This document shows positions 16,608 to 24,214 of a stretch of DNA of 64,000 bases, piece after piece. Under the pieces are notes generated by a model, which was given only the letters and a program-made list of their open reading frames with translations, searched no databases and was not told the DNA's origin. The DNA comes from Bacteroidota bacterium. Lineage in GTDB: Bacteria > Bacteroidota > Bacteroidia > Flavobacteriales > Flavobacteriaceae. Where the stretch lies: contig JAJRRO010000032.1 in assembly GCA_024279425.1 (NCBI GenBank), forward strand, positions 186,001 through 250,000. The letters are read 5' to 3'. The position numbers were made by a program, and so were the translations under genes. Position 1 is the first letter of the stretch. Each line of letters starts with the position of its first letter.

Positions 16608-17906
16608 ATGGGTTTAAGTAGCTGGGGCAATTATCCAAAAATAATAAATGAAGCTTTTTTCTTTAATCAAATTGGGAGATTAAAGAGTTTCATCGAAGAT
16701 ACTGATGAAATAATTCCTTATGGCAATGGTAGAAGTTACGGGGATAGCGCTCTAAACAAAAAAATAATCTGCATAAAACCTCAAAATTATTTTCTGGATT
16801 TTGATGAGGATAATGGGATATTACATCTCCAAGCTGGTGCGCTATTGTCTGATATATTGGATGTTTTTGTTCCTCGAGGATGGTTTCTAAAAATAACACC
16901 AGGAACCAAATTGATTACTGTTGGTGGAGCGATTGCAAGTGATGTTCATGGTAAAAACCATCATATCGAAGGTTGCTTTAGTGAATGTGTCATAATGTTG
17001 AACCTAATGCTACCCAGTGGTGAAATTGTTAAATGTAGTAAATCCGAAAACTTAGAATTGTTTAGAGCCACTTGTGGTGGCATGGGGCTCACCGGGGTTA
17101 TCCTTGATGCCAAAATATCCTTAAAGAAAATAAATTCTAAGTATATTGACCAGACTACGATCAAAACAAAAGATCTAAAAGAAACATTTGAGGCTTTTGA
17201 AGAATATAAAGATAAACCCTATTCCGTTGCATGGATAGATTGTCTTGCCAAAGGAGATAAATTGGGTAAGTGCTTGTTAATGGTAGGTGATTTTAGCACT
17301 GATGGAATATTGGAGTATAAAGCAAAAAGGAAATTGAACATACCTTTTAACTTCCCTTCTTTTGCTTTGAACACCTTAAGTGTAACTATTTTTAACAAAT
17401 TTTATTACGGAAAAATCAGAAATAAAATTTCCAAACAAAAAATTGATTTGGATACTTTCTTTTACCCGCTAGATTCAATTAATAACTGGAATAGAATATA
17501 TGGTAAAAACGGTTTTACCCAATATCAATTTATCCTACCTGAACATAAAAGTTTTGTGGGTCTTCAAGAAATCCTAAAAACAATATCGCTTTCCGGTAAG
17601 GGGTCATTTTTGGCTGTGCTGAAACTATATGGGAAAGGAAACGAAAATTTTCTCTCATTTCCAATAAAAGGGTATAGTTTGGCGTTAGACTTTAAGATTG
17701 AAAAGGGGTTGTTTGAACTTCTTGATAAAATTGATAAAATTGTTATAAAAAACAATGGACGTATCTATTTGGCCAAAGATGTTAGGGTTAGCAAGAAAGT
17801 TTTTGAGCAAGGTTATCCAAAAATTGATAAATTCAGAGCATTAAGGGAAAAATATAAAATGAATAAAAAATTTAATTCAGTGCAATCTATGCGCGTAGGA
17901 ATATAG
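16608..17906 (+). CDS. DprE1-like FAD-dependent decaprenylphosphoryl-ribose 2'-oxidase
   Basis: The 432-residue protein has a PCMH-type FAD-binding domain: GRSYGD at 41-46, TPGTKLITVGGAIASDVHGK from about 97, and HH at 118-119. Its C-terminal end has KIDKFRALREKYKMNKKFNS, the ending typical of the DprE1/aldonolactone oxidase group. DprE1 oxidises the ribose 2'-OH of polyprenyl-phospho-ribose to the keto form, the first half of epimerisation to arabinose. The SDR gene 2 bases downstream would perform the second half. A cytoplasmic-face membrane-associated role is inferred from the substrate. Confidence 0.85.
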   Translation: MGLSSWGNYPKIINEAFFFNQIGRLKSFIEDTDEIIPYGNGRSYGDSALNKKIICIKPQNYFLDFDEDNGILHLQAGALLSDILDVFVPRGWFLKITPGTKLITVGGAIASDVHGKNHHIEGCFSECVIMLNLMLPSGEIVKCSKSENLELFRATCGGMGLTGVILDAKISLKKINSKYIDQTTIKTKDLKETFEAFEEYKDKPYSVAWIDCLAKGDKLGKCLLMVGDFSTDGILEYKAKRKLNIPFNFPSFALNTLSVTIFNKFYYGKIRNKISKQKIDLDTFFYPLDSINNWNRIYGKNGFTQYQFILPEHKSFVGLQEILKTISLSGKGSFLAVLKLYGKGNENFLSFPIKGYSLALDFKIEKGLFELLDKIDKIVIKNNGRIYLAKDVRVSKKVFEQGYPKIDKFRALREKYKMNKKFNSVQSMRVGI

Positions 17907-17908
17907 TA

Positions 17909-18640
17909 ATGGGATATATATTGATTATAGGAGCCAAAAGTGACATTGCGAAAGCTGTGGCTAGAAAGTACGCCGAGAAAGGAAATAATTTATATTTAGC
18001 GGCAAGGAATTCGAGCGAATTGAAGGAGTTTGCCAAGGATATTGGTATAAGGACTCAGATGGATGTGAAATGTTTGGATCTAGATGTATTGGATTACGCC
18101 TCACATCAATGTTTTTATGATACGCTGGCAGAAAAACCTATTGGGGTAGTTTCTGCAGTAGGGTATTTGGGCGATCAAGATAAGACTCAAAGTCATTTTA
18201 CAGAAGCTAAAAAAATTATTGATACTAACTATACAGGTCTTGTTAGCTTATTTAATATAATAGCCAATGATTTTGAAAAACGAAAAAGCGGGTTTATTGT
18301 AGGGATAAGCTCCGTCGCGGGAGATCGGGGAAGAAAGAGCAATTATATGTATGGTTCCGCCAAAGCTGCATTCACAGCCTATTTGGGTGGTCTTCGAAAT
18401 AGGCTTCATGAAGCAAATGTTCAAGTTTTAACGGTAAAGCCAGGTTTTGTAGCTACGAAAATGACCGAAGGATTGGACTTGCCCAAGAAACTTACGGCAG
18501 AACCAAAAGAAGTAGCCAAAGTTATTTATAGGGCACAACAGCAAGATAAGAATGTAGTTTATATAAAGTGGATATGGAAATGGATTATGCTGATTATTAA
18601 AAATATTCCCGAATGGCAATTCAAGAAAATGAGCATATAA
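17909..18640 (+). CDS. DprE2-like short-chain dehydrogenase (2'-keto reductase)
   Basis: The 243-residue classical SDR has an N-terminal Rossmann motif GAKSDIAKAVARKY (from G8), a catalytic Ser in GISSVAGDRG, and the Tyr-Lys pair Y148 and K152 in YGSAK. The 2-base gap after the DprE1-like gene matches the tight pairing of dprE1 and dprE2 in actinobacteria. The predicted reaction is NADH-dependent reduction of polyprenyl-phospho-2-keto-pentose to the arabino form. By sequence alone it could be another SDR; the neighbour is the main evidence for substrate. Confidence 0.83.
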   Translation: MGYILIIGAKSDIAKAVARKYAEKGNNLYLAARNSSELKEFAKDIGIRTQMDVKCLDLDVLDYASHQCFYDTLAEKPIGVVSAVGYLGDQDKTQSHFTEAKKIIDTNYTGLVSLFNIIANDFEKRKSGFIVGISSVAGDRGRKSNYMYGSAKAAFTAYLGGLRNRLHEANVQVLTVKPGFVATKMTEGLDLPKKLTAEPKEVAKVIYRAQQQDKNVVYIKWIWKWIMLIIKNIPEWQFKKMSI

Positions 18641-18649
18641 AGGTATTAT

Positions 18650-19876
18650 ATGGGCTATATGCATTTGAAATTCAGTAATTTACAGAAATTTATCCTAAAG
18701 AAATCATGGCTATTACCTGCTGCTTTTGCCACAGTATTTTTGGTTGACCTCGCTTATAGTTTTTATAGACTAACTAATCTTAATGGTGGCGGGGATTCGC
18801 AGTGGTATGGCACCATGCTATATTGGTCTGGTACAAATCCTTATACTGCATGTCTCGAATCTTCAGAATGGTTTATGACTACCTTTCCTAATTATGCTCA
18901 TTTACTGTATATTGTAATGTTTCCGTTAACTTTTTTCGAATGGGAAACAGCCAAGATAATTTGGTTTTTACTCAGTTTATGTGGTTTTCTATTGACCTTA
19001 TATTTTTTTGTTTACAAGGAGAAAGTATGGATTAATAAGGTTTTAGTACCGGGAATACTACTATTGATAGGAAGTACTTTGACGAACGCTTTGTATCAGG
19101 GACAGATGTCAATAATTATTTTGACCTTAGTTTCGTTAGCTTGGATTTTTAGAAACAAGAGTATTCTTTTAATCCTATTTTTATCCATTATTTTCACCAA
19201 ATACTCTTTTGGATTGCCCATACTTTTTGGATTTTTTTTAGCTGGCTACAGAAAGGAATCTATAGCTGCCTTTGGCATTAACATGGTGTGTGCCTTGATC
19301 TTTTCCTACCAATTCAATATGGGTTTCCTTGAAACTTTAAAACTACCTTTTGATGTTGCAAGTCGTTTTACAGAATTTGGACATTCGGATCTGATATCAA
19401 TATTTAGAACAACAAATCCCGGTGAAACCATTTTTGGACTTAATTATTTTTCAATTTTGGCCGCAGTAATTTACTTGATTTACTCTTATTTCTGCATCGT
19501 ATATAAGGCAGACAAAAAAGCAATTGTAGTTTCGTCTATACTTTTATCTTTTTCAATACTCTTCCATTTGGACTATGATTATGTTGTTTTATTGGCCGCT
19601 ATTCTTATTTCGATGTCGGGCACTAAACTTTCTAAGGGAAATTTGATTCTATTGGTTTCAGTTGCTTCCTACTTTTGGTTGTATCCAATTATTCCTAAAT
19701 TAATGAGGACTTTTTTACATATAGATACTGGATTGCTTCCTGTTGAATGGTTTGGTCATACCTTCGGCACTATTTTTATAATATTCAATACTGTATTGAT
19801 TACTACTACGGCATTTCGTATTCTTCTTGACAAAAACCTGAATTCTTATTCTCGCACAGAAAATATCCAGTCTTGA
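18650..19876 (+). CDS. GT87/DUF2029-like polyprenyl-phosphate-sugar glycosyltransferase
   Basis: The 408-residue integral membrane protein has about 9-11 hydrophobic helices. The first extracytoplasmic loop contains GGGDSQWYGTMLYWSGTNPY, in which an Asp in that loop is typical of GT-C enzymes and NPY matches the DUF2029/GT87 family. GT-C transferases use lipid-phosphate sugars as donors on the outer face of the inner membrane, so this is the natural user of the lipid-linked pentose made by the three upstream genes. The acceptor is unknown. The stop overlaps the TTG start of the next gene. Confidence 0.72.
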   Translation: MGYMHLKFSNLQKFILKKSWLLPAAFATVFLVDLAYSFYRLTNLNGGGDSQWYGTMLYWSGTNPYTACLESSEWFMTTFPNYAHLLYIVMFPLTFFEWETAKIIWFLLSLCGFLLTLYFFVYKEKVWINKVLVPGILLLIGSTLTNALYQGQMSIIILTLVSLAWIFRNKSILLILFLSIIFTKYSFGLPILFGFFLAGYRKESIAAFGINMVCALIFSYQFNMGFLETLKLPFDVASRFTEFGHSDLISIFRTTNPGETIFGLNYFSILAAVIYLIYSYFCIVYKADKKAIVVSSILLSFSILFHLDYDYVVLLAAILISMSGTKLSKGNLILLVSVASYFWLYPIIPKLMRTFLHIDTGLLPVEWFGHTFGTIFIIFNTVLITTTAFRILLDKNLNSYSRTENIQS

Positions 19877-20466
19877 GCAAAACACTCTACATTTTTGATT
19901 TTGACGGAACTCTTACGAATAAGGATAGTCTTGCCGATTTTATTCAGTATTCGATTGGCAAGAAGCCTTATTATATAGGATTATTTAAATTAAGTCCAGT
20001 ACTGCTGTTTTGCAAATTAGGTTTAATACCCAATTACTTGGCTAAAGAGAAACTCATCACCTACTTTTTCAAAGATTGGGATTTTGCTCAATTTAAAGCG
20101 ATTGCAGATAAATATGCCCTAGAAGAAATAGATAAAATTATTCGACCGCTGGCTATGAAGAAAATTGAAAGCAATAAGGAACAGGACCATCAAATGATAG
20201 TTGTTTCCGCGTCTATGGAAAGTTGGTTAGAAAAGTGGTGCGATAAAAACCAGATAGAAGTTATAGGTACGCGTCTTGAGATACTGGATGGGAAACTTAC
20301 GGGTAAATTTGCTACTAAAAACTGTTGTGGTATTGAAAAAGTCAAAAGAATTAAGGAGAAGTATAACCTAAATGATTTTGATGTTATTCATGTGTTCGGT
20401 GATAGTAGGGGAGACAAGGAAATGCTTAAAATAGGAGACCACTCCTATTATCGGTACTTTGAATAG
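19873..20466 (+). CDS. HAD-superfamily (IB) phosphatase
   Basis: The 197-residue protein has motif I DFDGTLT with nucleophile D9 and acid/base D11, motif II Ser in VVSASMESW, the motif III Lys region near KVKRIKEKY, and motif IV GDSRGDKEML. This is a SerB-like HAD-IB phosphatase. The start is TTG at 19873, overlapping the upstream TGA in the pattern TTGA, which implies translational coupling. In this operon it would plausibly remove the 5'-phosphate from polyprenyl-phospho-phosphoribose, the step done in mycobacteria by a different (PAP2-type) phosphatase. That assignment is inferred. Confidence 0.83.
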   Translation: MSKTLYIFDFDGTLTNKDSLADFIQYSIGKKPYYIGLFKLSPVLLFCKLGLIPNYLAKEKLITYFFKDWDFAQFKAIADKYALEEIDKIIRPLAMKKIESNKEQDHQMIVVSASMESWLEKWCDKNQIEVIGTRLEILDGKLTGKFATKNCCGIEKVKRIKEKYNLNDFDVIHVFGDSRGDKEMLKIGDHSYYRYFE

Positions 20467-20593
20467 TTACTTAATAAGAAAACAGTGGATTGCCAAATAA
20501 AGAACAAGACTAATCTAAACTTAAATACTAAAGAAAAGTCTCCCAGTATTCAATGATAATGTCTAATCCTCATTATTTTAACCTTGGTATTTG

Positions 20594-21390
20594 TTAAGCG
20601 TTCATTTTATTTTTTATGTAATTAGATAAACGCAAGGAGAGAGCAACCAATGTAAAAGTGGGGTTGGCGGCACCGGATGTGTTAAAACAACGAGAACCGA
20701 CAACAAATAATTTGAAAATCCCGTGAACTTTACAATTAGAATTTACGACACCCGTTTTTGGATTTTCACTCATTCTTATTGTTCCCAGATGGTGCCATCC
20801 TCCATTGGTGCTATCTGGAAAAGTAGTATCATTTTCATCTTACAAAAACTCCACAAGTTTTATTCGGCCTAGCCCTGAATTACCCATTTGCTGACCAAGG
20901 AGTTCATATATTTTTCGAATACTTCTTTTATCCAGTGCTGTTAATTCCCAATGTAGATTTGCCTTTGGCACACCCAAATCGTCTTTTTTGTATCCTAAAG
21001 TGACTCTTGAATTGGGATTGGGCGCTTGCTCAATTCTGGTGTCCAATTGATACGCCGTTGGTTCCCGGATTTTCGTTCTTAGCTTTAGCAGTTTTAAGAA
21101 ACATCCCATATTATTCATGTTTTCCATTGCCTTTCTTGGATTGTTATTTTGCCATGTTTTCATTCGAGGTTTCATATGTTTCCCAATACTTAAAGGGAAA
21201 ATGGAGACTGTACCATTAAGAATTTTATTGGCGATCATGGTCTTTTCCGTAATTGCCAATTCTGCCTTGGCTTTGCCCCAGGAATACAATACTGTTTGGA
21301 AGGGCTTCAACAACCTCAATTCAGCAGATGCGACTTCCAAATGTTCCATAAAGTAACGACCCACAACATCTTTGTCGTTGCCCATGTGGC
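20594..21390 (-). pseudogene. C-terminal half of a GMC-family oxidoreductase, with in-frame stop
   Basis: The minus strand encodes GNDKDVVGRYFMEHLEVASA, then about 180 residues, then a TAA at 20840-20842. The same frame continues with FPDSTNGGWHHLGTIRMSEN and NTSGAANPTFTLVALSLRLS to a final stop at 20594. This is the GMC_oxred_C domain with its catalytic His. The FAD-binding N-terminal half is absent; the gene is cut exactly at IS-end sequence near 21387. Loss of the N-terminus plus the nonsense codon makes it a pseudogene. It may once have belonged to the adjacent polyprenyl-pentose block. Confidence 0.85.
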
Positions 21391-21430
21391 CTTCCCCTTT
21401 TTGTAGCCTTCCCCTTTTTAGGACAGGTCT
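21385..21430. repeat. Tandem IS-end-like sequence (GTRGCCTTCCCCTTTTT twice)
   Basis: GTGGCCTTCCCCTTTTT (21386-21402) is immediately followed by GTAGCCTTCCCCTTTTTA and GGACAGGT (21403-21428). The second unit matches 37906-37924 exactly and resembles the surviving end of the IS3 remnant near 15463-15486. It marks the break point of the GMC pseudogene and is best read as a loose IS terminus. Confidence 0.6.
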
Positions 21431-21460
21431 AAATTCAACAAATTTTCATTAATGTTATCG

Positions 21461-21488
21461 GATTCGGTGAAGAATTCTTCACCGAATC
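21461..21488. repeat. Perfect 28-base palindrome
   Basis: GATTCGGTGAAGAA followed directly by TTCTTCACCGAATC is a perfect inverted repeat with no spacer, in the non-coding gap 21431-21570. It could be a bidirectional terminator, a recombination or IS-associated site, or a protein-binding palindrome. The run after it on the plus strand (TTGGTCTGG) is not T-rich, which argues against a classical terminator in that direction. Confidence 0.7.
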
Positions 21489-21570
21489 TTGGTCTGGATA
21501 TAATTTTTGTTCAGAAAAATTTGTATTTGTTTTTGAGTACTGACCCGCGACATATTTTCTTAATACAACC

Positions 21571-21702
21571 CTATAAACTGTAGAATTTCTTCTTTAGTTT
21601 GGGCCATGAAAACCGTACGGGATTTTCTAGTTTTATGAATAAATCTTCTGCATTGTTTTTGGCTATGGATCCAGAATAACCATAAACAGAAGTGGTATCG
21701 CA
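21571..21702 (-). pseudogene. Fragment of a FemAB/GNAT-like transferase gene
   Basis: Minus-strand translation gives CDTTSVYGYSGSIAKNNAED followed by about 25 residues and a TAG at 21571. It matches the internal YYDATSVYGYAGPLTKG segment of the intact FemAB-like protein at 38810-39832. Only about 43 codons remain. It lies between the palindrome and the PPTase 3' end and is part of the gene wreckage bounding the accessory block. Confidence 0.6.
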
Positions 21703-21732
21703 AAACAATTCCCTCCCAAAAATCCAAATTAC

Positions 21733-22566
21733 TTACTGGTTTATGGGAGGAAATTCTCTTTTGAAGAAACCCTCTTTAAGCGATAAATCATTGTTTCTGG
21801 GATTTATTGGCCAATATGAATAGGATATTGAAGTATTGGTGCCATCAGGTAGGGCCAAAGCGGCCTTATATCCTTCTACAGGATTAAAAGATTTTAAATT
21901 CCAACCCTGATCATTGGTAATCTCTGCTGTTAATTTGTCCCTATTTTTAATGATTTCGAGTTTATCGGAAAGAATTGAAATGGCATTTAATTTAACAGGA
22001 AAAGAAAGTCCATGACCTGTATACTTTACAAAAGCTTCCTTGCGAGTCCAGAATTCATAAAAAAGAGGGGTCAAATCCTTTGTGGGTACGGAGCTCAATA
22101 TGTCCATTTCTTCTACTGTAAATACAGTTTTTGCGATTTCCAGATAATCTATTGTTTGATCTACTTTCTCCACATCAATACCGATTTCTGTAGATTTGGA
22201 AAATGCAAAAACGATTAGTTCTCCAGAATGGGATAAGTTGAACTTAATGGATTTATTAGTTGTTATCCGCGGTTTTCCATAGGGCCCATATTCGAAAGAA
22301 ATTGCATGCGGTTTGGTTTTTGTATAGTTAGCTAGGAGAATCCTTAGTATCCCCCTGGATAAAATAAAATTGGAACGGTCTTTTTCAAAGACAAATTTTT
22401 GGGCTCTGTTATTCTCCTCTTGGGATAGAATTTCCAAATAGTCATTTGGATTTAGCTCAGAGTTTTTGTTTACAATCCAAACTTTTATTTTTCCTTTCGA
22501 CAATACAAAGGAATTTCCGTAATCATTTAATTTCCGATGGTCATTAATAGCAGACTTCTTCAACAT
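21733..22566 (-). CDS. Sfp-type 4'-phosphopantetheinyl transferase
   Basis: The 277-residue enzyme transfers phosphopantetheine from CoA to the Ser of peptidyl carrier domains. The Mg-binding motif IGIDVEKVD (D131, E133) and WTRKEAFVKY (W173, K176-E177-A178) are clear, as is the upstream LSHSGELIVFAF His motif. Its length and N-terminal domain place it with Sfp/Gsp rather than AcpS. It overlaps the 3' end of the PCP-thioesterase gene by 23 bases, so it is translated with the NRPS genes it must serve. A diverged copy of its last 80 bases lies at 14358-14472. Confidence 0.92.
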   Translation of the reverse strand: MLKKSAINDHRKLNDYGNSFVLSKGKIKVWIVNKNSELNPNDYLEILSQEENNRAQKFVFEKDRSNFILSRGILRILLANYTKTKPHAISFEYGPYGKPRITTNKSIKFNLSHSGELIVFAFSKSTEIGIDVEKVDQTIDYLEIAKTVFTVEEMDILSSVPTKDLTPLFYEFWTRKEAFVKYTGHGLSFPVKLNAISILSDKLEIIKNRDKLTAEITNDQGWNLKSFNPVEGYKAALALPDGTNTSISYSYWPINPRNNDLSLKEGFFKREFPPINQ

Positions 22567-23875
22567 TCTTACCCAATATCTTTACATGTGGTTCATCAAA
22601 CAAGTTAAAATGGTTTCCTGAATTATAAAGGACCTTTATCTCAGATTCGCACCAAAATTTCCATGATGCCAAGTCTTTGTCAATAAGATGTTTATGTTCA
22701 TTTTTTGCCATAATCAAAGTGCATTTGGCATTGAACTTTTGCCATTGGTACTGATTTTGTACCTTTTGCAGTTGATTTCTGATTTTCATTAGTCTATGAG
22801 CTACCTCATCCCTGGTTAACCATATATAATAGGGTTCCAAGTATTGCCTATAGCGATAAATCAACGAAGCTTTGATGGTCATGAAAGGATATTTGGAAAT
22901 TTTTTTAATAACTAGGTTAAAACGTTCTATTTGGTTTCGATGAGGGAGGTGTTCTATTGCTTTTGGGGAACTATCAATAATTATTGTATTTGCCTTTTCA
23001 CCCATTTGTTGTAATTGGTTGGTGATTTCCACTACTAATGCACTACAGCAGTAAAAAAGCAGATTATATGGGCCTTTCCGCTGTATTTGCATAACTTCGG
23101 ATAAATAATCCTTGCTCATTTGTTCAATGCTCGTGTGCATAGCATCCTTGGTATTTATGCCCTTTGGCTGTACAAGGTAAACGGGTCTATCCTGATCGAG
23201 ATATTCCGGTAAAAGTTTGTAGAACAACACATGGCCTTCCCCGCCATGTATACAAAAAATCGGTTGTTTGTTCCCTTTGGTTCTAAAAGGAACCAAATAC
23301 TTCCAATCCGTTCTGTTTACCACTTCATTTTCGATAATCTTTTTAACAATACCTTCTATGGTTGGATGGTTAAAAAGTGTAGTTGGCGGAAGCTTATTTA
23401 ACATTTTATTTTCAATAAGCCAAAACATCCTTATGGAGGTCATGGAATCGCCCCCAATTTCAAAAAAATTATCCTTAAGGCCTATAGGTGAAAAATTCAA
23501 CACTTCCTCCCAAATCTCTACCAATTGTCTTTCAATAGCTGTTCGTGGTTTTTGGATGCTACGGTCTACCTCCTTGGCAATGGGAAGTTTTCTTAAAGAA
23601 CTTTTATCGATCTTGCCATTGGGTAGTAAGGGAACCTTATTGATCAGACGAAAGGAAGAGGGAATCATATAGTCAGGAAGACGTTCTTTCAGGTAAGATC
23701 TGAAAATAGTTCTGTCAAAACCATTGGTAGATTTGACGTAGGCCACCAATTTTTTTGGATTTTCGGATGATGAATAAGCACCTCTATTATTAATAAGATC
23801 CTTTAGTTTGTAAAGAACCAATTTCCGTTCTTGTGCGGAGAGCTTCTCAATTCTATTTAATATATGGTTCTCCAT
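22544..23875 (-). CDS. NRPS terminal protein: adenylation C-subdomain, PCP, thioesterase with Cys at the nucleophile position
   Basis: The 443 residues begin with about 35 residues of linker, then the C-terminal adenylation subdomain (about 40-100) with LPDYMIPSSF and the A10 motif PNGKIDKSSL (K88). A carrier domain follows with S144 in EIGGDSMTS, and an alpha/beta-hydrolase thioesterase (about 200-443). The usual nucleophile elbow GYSFGG reads FYCCSA here, placing C276 where Ser is normally found; D301 (IIDSSP) and H422 (SGNHFN) complete a plausible triad. Because the adenylation core is encoded separately upstream, this is the tail of a split NRPS that releases the product. Confidence 0.85.
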   Translation of the reverse strand: MENHILNRIEKLSAQERKLVLYKLKDLINNRGAYSSSENPKKLVAYVKSTNGFDRTIFRSYLKERLPDYMIPSSFRLINKVPLLPNGKIDKSSLRKLPIAKEVDRSIQKPRTAIERQLVEIWEEVLNFSPIGLKDNFFEIGGDSMTSIRMFWLIENKMLNKLPPTTLFNHPTIEGIVKKIIENEVVNRTDWKYLVPFRTKGNKQPIFCIHGGEGHVLFYKLLPEYLDQDRPVYLVQPKGINTKDAMHTSIEQMSKDYLSEVMQIQRKGPYNLLFYCCSALVVEITNQLQQMGEKANTIIIDSSPKAIEHLPHRNQIERFNLVIKKISKYPFMTIKASLIYRYRQYLEPYYIWLTRDEVAHRLMKIRNQLQKVQNQYQWQKFNAKCTLIMAKNEHKHLIDKDLASWKFWCESEIKVLYNSGNHFNLFDEPHVKILGKNVEEVCY

Positions 23876-23877
23876 TA

Positions 23878-24174
23878 TTATTTTATGGCTTTTATTTTGT
23901 CTAAAGTTTCAGCCCACCTATGCTCTGTTGCCTTATGGGGAATTAAGGGAACTATTTGTACGGAAAAGGAGAAATAAGGGAGCGACAAGATTCGTTGATA
24001 TCCTCTACTTACCGAATTTATTTCGCTTAAAAAATGGGTAAACGCACCTCTTGATTTTAAATGTTTTGCTCTAAACGCCTTTACCGTTCTGTTGAACATG
24101 GTTTTCCACTGTGGTCCCTCTGGGGGATTGATAAAATTATTGTCCTTAATGTCCAGCTTAGATATAAACTCCAT
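23878..24174 (-). CDS. Middle piece of a split NRPS adenylation-domain insertion
   Basis: The 98-residue frame lies between the two NRPS genes, 40 bases after the upstream stop and 2 bases before the downstream ATG. I do not recognise a domain in it. Its reading frame stays open upstream of its ATG through the end of the C-A gene (...NNQNALKTEKKIKRAMEF). It corresponds to the place, between motifs A8 and A9/A10, where interrupted adenylation domains carry inserts. It is therefore either an authentic small subunit or the middle of one ancestral protein broken by two frameshifts. Confidence 0.55.
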   Translation of the reverse strand: MEFISKLDIKDNNFINPPEGPQWKTMFNRTVKAFRAKHLKSRGAFTHFLSEINSVSRGYQRILSLPYFSFSVQIVPLIPHKATEHRWAETLDKIKAIK

Positions 24175-24214
24175 TGCTCTTTTTATTTTTTTTTCAGTTT
24201 TTAGGGCATTTTGA

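Noticed and set aside
24186-24194. Run of nine T (A9 on the coding strand) as a programmed frameshift site joining the split NRPS frames
   Set aside because: It lies after the stop codon of the upstream NRPS gene, so slipping there cannot fuse the two frames.
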